Source: Desulfuromonas sp. SDB (GTDB taxonomy: Bacteria > SDB-A). From it: a DNA stretch of 8,204 nucleotides. The stretch lies in NCBI GenBank assembly GCA_001412365.1, contig LKUE01000259.1, forward strand, positions 1-8,204, written 5' to 3'. Shown piece after piece: positions 5,251-8,204 of the stretch. A model generated the notes under the pieces. It had not been told where the DNA came from. It did no database searches and saw nothing but the letters and a program-made list of their open reading frames with translations. Position 1 is the stretch's first letter. Every line of letters begins with the position of its first letter. The translations under genes were made by a program, and so were the position numbers.

Positions 5251-7008
5251 TTAGTAATCTTCACCGGCTAAATACATCTTGTAGTAGTAGCCATGTTTTG
5301 CCATCAGATCCTGATGATTCCCTGATTCTACAATTTCTCCGTGATCAATTACTACAATCAGATCAGCATTCTTGATGGTGGAAAGACGGTGGGCGATTAC
5401 AATATTGGTCCGGTTTTTGCTGAGGTGTTTAAGTGCTTCCTGAATTTTCTTTTCGGTCAGGGTATCCACATTACTGGTAGCTTCATCTAAGATGGTAATG
5501 GGACGGTCAGCTAATATTGCCCGGGCGATGGAAAGCAGCTGTTTCTGCCCCGCGCTGATATTAGATGATTCCTCGCTGATCACCGTATCGTATTTGTCCG
5601 GAAGCTGCTCGATGAAATGATGTACATTGGCAATTTTACAGGATTCGATCATCTCCTCATCGCTGGCTGAGGCATTGGCGTATTTCAAATTATCCCGGAT
5701 GGAACGGGAAAATATAAACGGTTCCTGAAGAACCACACTTAATTTTTCTCGAAAAGATCTTTTCTTAATTTGTCTGAAATTTTTATGGTCAACGGTTATT
5801 TCCCCTGAATCAGGTTCATAAAACCGGGATATCAGTTTTACCACCGTAGTCTTTCCCGCGCCGGTAGGTCCCACTAAAGCGATAGTCTTGCCGTGCTGTA
5901 CAGTGATATCAACGTCTTTTAATATTAGCTGATCCTGGTCATATGAAAAATTTATATTTTCCAATTTGATGTCCCCGCTTATCCGGTCTATATCCTCAGC
6001 TTGAGGATGATCTTTCTCCCCAGGATTTAAATGTATTTCTTTTACTCTCTCCGAACCGGCTAAGGCAGACTGAAGCTGATTGTACAAGGAAGCTAAAGCA
6101 CGGAAGGGATGAAAAAACCGTCGGGTGTATACAATAATCCCCGCTAAAGCCCCAATGGTTGCATGTCCATTCATCACCAGCAGGCTTCCCAGAAGTACGA
6201 TTAATCCTATACCTATTCCGGACAAGGCATGCAGGGTGGGAGGTAAAATTAATGAAGCTAATTCTGCCTTGAATTCTATGCCCCGTGCCTTGTTGTTGAG
6301 AATTTCAAATTTAGCATTGGCATTATTTTCATAGCCGAATGATTTAATTGTTTTTATTCCCACCAGGTTTTCCTCTAGAAAGTTGCTTAATTCACCCACC
6401 ACTTTCTGATGTTGCCGGAATACTTTACGAGTCCAGTTAGTCAGGAATATGGTTAAAATGGTTATCAAGGGTATTACCGAAAGGCTGACCAAAGCTAATT
6501 TCCAATTTAATAAAAGCATTGCGATAACAGTTCCCATGATGAAAATTATATTGCTGGCTAATTCCGAAAATCCGCTGGTGAGGAAATTATTGATATTTTC
6601 AACATCATTGCTGATTCTGCTCAGTAAGTCTCCTTTTTTCATTTTATCAATGGCGGAATAAGCAAGATTTTGGATATGGCTGAATAGGTTGACCCGAATC
6701 CTTTTAAGTGTATTTTGGGATACTTTAATCATTTCAAATTGCTGAAAAAAACTGAACAGGGATCTGAATATAAAAATTCCCAGTAAAACTGCGGACATTA
6801 TACTAAGTCCTGAAAAATCAGCCTGGGCGATATACCGGTCAATTATTATTGACATCAAATAAGGGCTGACCAGAGAAAAACTTCCGGTGAGAATTACTAA
6901 AATAAAGATCAGGAAAATCCTAAATTTGTAGTGTTTTAAATTATTCCACATCAGGGATACTGCTTTGCGGGGATCTTTAGCTTTTTCTACTTTAGGTCTT
7001 CTTCTCAT
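5251..7008 (-). CDS. ABC exporter half-transporter, catalytically competent subunit (TM288/MdlB-like)
   Basis: This is a full-length 585-residue permease-ATPase fusion of the type IV ABC exporter fold. About six membrane helices lie within residues 29-305 (clear segments at 29-56, 68-88, 150-192, 254-281 and 285-305). The ENLVGIKTIKSFGYE coupling region is at 213-227. The nucleotide-binding domain covers about 347-585: Walker A GPTGAGKTT (380-388), Q-loop Gln428, Walker B TILDEA with Asp508 and catalytic Glu509, D-loop SNVD (512-515), and H-loop His540. The signature is ISAGQ (484-488) instead of LSGGQ. That deviation is expected for the partner whose signature completes the degenerate ATP site. 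Its ATG overlaps the stop of the upstream ABC gene (ATGA, 7008-7005), so translation is coupled and a heterodimer is likely. It exports an unknown substrate across the inner membrane at the cost of ATP. Lipids, drugs, peptides and polysaccharide precursors are all possible. Confidence 0.95.
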   Translation of the reverse strand: MRRRPKVEKAKDPRKAVSLMWNNLKHYKFRIFLIFILVILTGSFSLVSPYLMSIIIDRYIAQADFSGLSIMSAVLLGIFIFRSLFSFFQQFEMIKVSQNTLKRIRVNLFSHIQNLAYSAIDKMKKGDLLSRISNDVENINNFLTSGFSELASNIIFIMGTVIAMLLLNWKLALVSLSVIPLITILTIFLTNWTRKVFRQHQKVVGELSNFLEENLVGIKTIKSFGYENNANAKFEILNNKARGIEFKAELASLILPPTLHALSGIGIGLIVLLGSLLVMNGHATIGALAGIIVYTRRFFHPFRALASLYNQLQSALAGSERVKEIHLNPGEKDHPQAEDIDRISGDIKLENINFSYDQDQLILKDVDITVQHGKTIALVGPTGAGKTTVVKLISRFYEPDSGEITVDHKNFRQIKKRSFREKLSVVLQEPFIFSRSIRDNLKYANASASDEEMIESCKIANVHHFIEQLPDKYDTVISEESSNISAGQKQLLSIARAILADRPITILDEATSNVDTLTEKKIQEALKHLSKNRTNIVIAHRLSTIKNADLIVVIDHGEIVESGNHQDLMAKHGYYYKMYLAGEDY

Positions 7009-8204
7009 AATTCGTAGCCCTGGGAAATGTAAATTTCCTGATAAGTTTTATTTTGCCAAAGGAGATTTTGATGATTATCTACTGCCGAAATTTTACCTTG
7101 TTCTAATAGGGCAATGCGGTCTGCTTTTCGGACCGAGGAGATTTTCTGGGATATAATCAAAGTGGTTTTCCCCTTGCGGTAATCCAGCAGCTGATCAATT
7201 AATCTGTTTTCAGTTATCCGGTCTAAAGAGCTGAATGCGTCATCTAGAATTAAAATGGGCTTATTGCCAATTAATGACCGGGCAATGGCGATTCTCTGCC
7301 TTTGCCCTCCGGATAAATTAGTGCCTCTGTTTTTAATTTCAGTATTGAATTGGGAGGGCAGCTGATTGATAAAAGTGTTTATCTGAGCTATTTCCGCACT
7401 TTTCAATATTTCATCACTACCTGCGCTGCTGGCAAAAGAGATGTTATCAAACAGAGACATCTTGAACAGCATGGGATCCTGGAAAACAATGTTTATATTC
7501 TGGCGGAGATTTTCAATGCCGATTTCATCCAATGAATATCCGTCAATTTTTATGGTTCCTGAACTCGGCTGATAAAATCCGGCGATTAAATTCAGAAGAG
7601 TTGATTTGCCCGAACCGGTAGATCCGATTATGCCAATTACCTCTCCTGATTTTATATCTAAGTTTAAATCACATATAACTTTAGTACGGTTAGGATAGGA
7701 GAAGTCTAAATGTTCAATGGTTATAGATCCATTTTCAATAAATTTCCCTTTTCCGGAGGGGCGGTAGCTGGTAGCTAATTCCAGAATTTCTTTTATCCGC
7801 TTAGCAGAAGCACTGGCTCGGGCGAACATGGTTATCACCATACCCAGCATCATCAAGGGAAACATAATCATGAAAATGTAATTGATTAAGGCGATAAGTG
7901 CTCCAATGTCCATAGAACCTTCAATTACATCTGCTCCTCCTCTCCACAACACCATTAATACTCCGAAATTCACCACAAACAAAAGGGTGGGAAAGGCGGC
8001 GGATAACAACTTTCCAACCTGAATTCTCTGATCTTTCAAACGGTCTGCTTCTTCATTGAAGATTGATATTTCCTGATCCTCTGCAACAAAAGATTTAACT
8101 ACACTTATTCCGGCAAGGTTCTGTTGAATGGTGGAGTTAAGTTTATCTAATTGCTGCTGGGCGATTAAAAATAAATTTTTTGCCTTTAACGCAAATAATG
8201 AAAA
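7005..8204 (-). CDS. ABC exporter half-transporter, degenerate-site subunit (TM287/MdlA-like), partial
   Basis: The frame is open to the right edge: 399 residues are visible and the N-terminus is outside. A TTG at 8039 is only an internal Leu codon, because the 55 codons upstream continue the same domain (LNSTIQQNLAGISVVKSFVA at visible residues 22-41). Roughly the first 180-200 residues, with membrane helices 1-4, are missing. Visible are the last two membrane segments (about 66-88 and 97-127) and a nucleotide-binding domain (about 160-399). The motifs are Walker A GSTGSGKST (194-202), Q-loop Gln242, a perfect LSGGQ (297-301), and Walker B LILDDA with Asp321. Asp322 sits where the catalytic Glu belongs, and Gln353 (IISQKIS) replaces the H-loop His. 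This pattern is known for the degenerate subunit of heterodimeric exporters such as TM287/288. With the downstream gene it should form one active and one non-hydrolysing ATP site. Confidence 0.94.
   Translation of the reverse strand, partial: FSLFALKAKNLFLIAQQQLDKLNSTIQQNLAGISVVKSFVAEDQEISIFNEEADRLKDQRIQVGKLLSAAFPTLLFVVNFGVLMVLWRGGADVIEGSMDIGALIALINYIFMIMFPLMMLGMVITMFARASASAKRIKEILELATSYRPSGKGKFIENGSITIEHLDFSYPNRTKVICDLNLDIKSGEVIGIIGSTGSGKSTLLNLIAGFYQPSSGTIKIDGYSLDEIGIENLRQNINIVFQDPMLFKMSLFDNISFASSAGSDEILKSAEIAQINTFINQLPSQFNTEIKNRGTNLSGGQRQRIAIARSLIGNKPILILDDAFSSLDRITENRLIDQLLDYRKGKTTLIISQKISSVRKADRIALLEQGKISAVDNHQNLLWQNKTYQEIYISQGYEL

Noticed and set aside
6125-6661. Two plus-strand open frames opposite the downstream ABC gene
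   Set aside because: They are antisense shadows of the membrane domain; no initiation signals.
6965-7535. Plus-strand open frames at 6965-7156 and 7350-7535
   Set aside because: They are antisense to conserved ABC sequence, which fully explains the region.
8037-8039. TTG at 8039 as start of the upstream ABC gene
   Set aside because: The frame continues open to 8204 with typical ABC membrane-domain sequence, so this TTG is an internal Leu codon.

Overview
The window is AT-rich, and every convincing gene lies on the minus strand. It most likely comes from a Gram-negative member of the FCB superphylum (Bacteroidota, Ignavibacteria, Cloacimonadota, Marinimicrobia and relatives). The main support is a right-handed beta-helix protein with a C-terminal domain resembling the type IX secretion (T9SS) type A sorting domain. 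A second, beta-propeller-like secreted protein of a kind common in these phyla also fits. The assignment below superphylum level is a guess.

In the direction of transcription (high to low coordinates), the right end carries two ABC exporter half-transporters joined by an ATGA overlap (>8204-7005 and 7008-5251). They show the asymmetry of a heterodimeric exporter. The first has Asp in place of the catalytic Glu and Gln in place of the H-loop His. The second has an intact catalytic site but a non-canonical signature motif. A secreted beta-helix protein (5220-3709) follows only 30 nt later, and a 73-residue membrane protein (3630-3409) follows 78 nt after that. A strong rho-independent terminator (3396-3357) closes this likely operon.

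Next is a separate unit: an exported serine hydrolase of the beta-lactamase/penicillin-binding-protein fold (3226-1856). It starts at TTG behind a perfect AGGAGG. Two palindromes lie upstream and could be operators. A weak AT-only hairpin follows its stop.

The 1161-1855 interval has no intact gene. It holds a promoter-like TATAAT, several inverted repeats and an open but startless frame whose end looks like an eroded tetratricopeptide (TPR) gene. From 1160 to the left edge runs the N-terminal part of a repeat protein with a period of about 52 residues. It runs off the window.

The operon may couple export of an unknown substrate with a surface or secreted beta-helix protein, but nothing in the sequence identifies the substrate. 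No tRNA, rRNA, CRISPR array, transposase or phage gene was recognised. I see no clear evidence of a new defence or mobile system; the points worth following are the operon context, the cysteine ladder in the beta-helix, the palindromes and the decayed gene.
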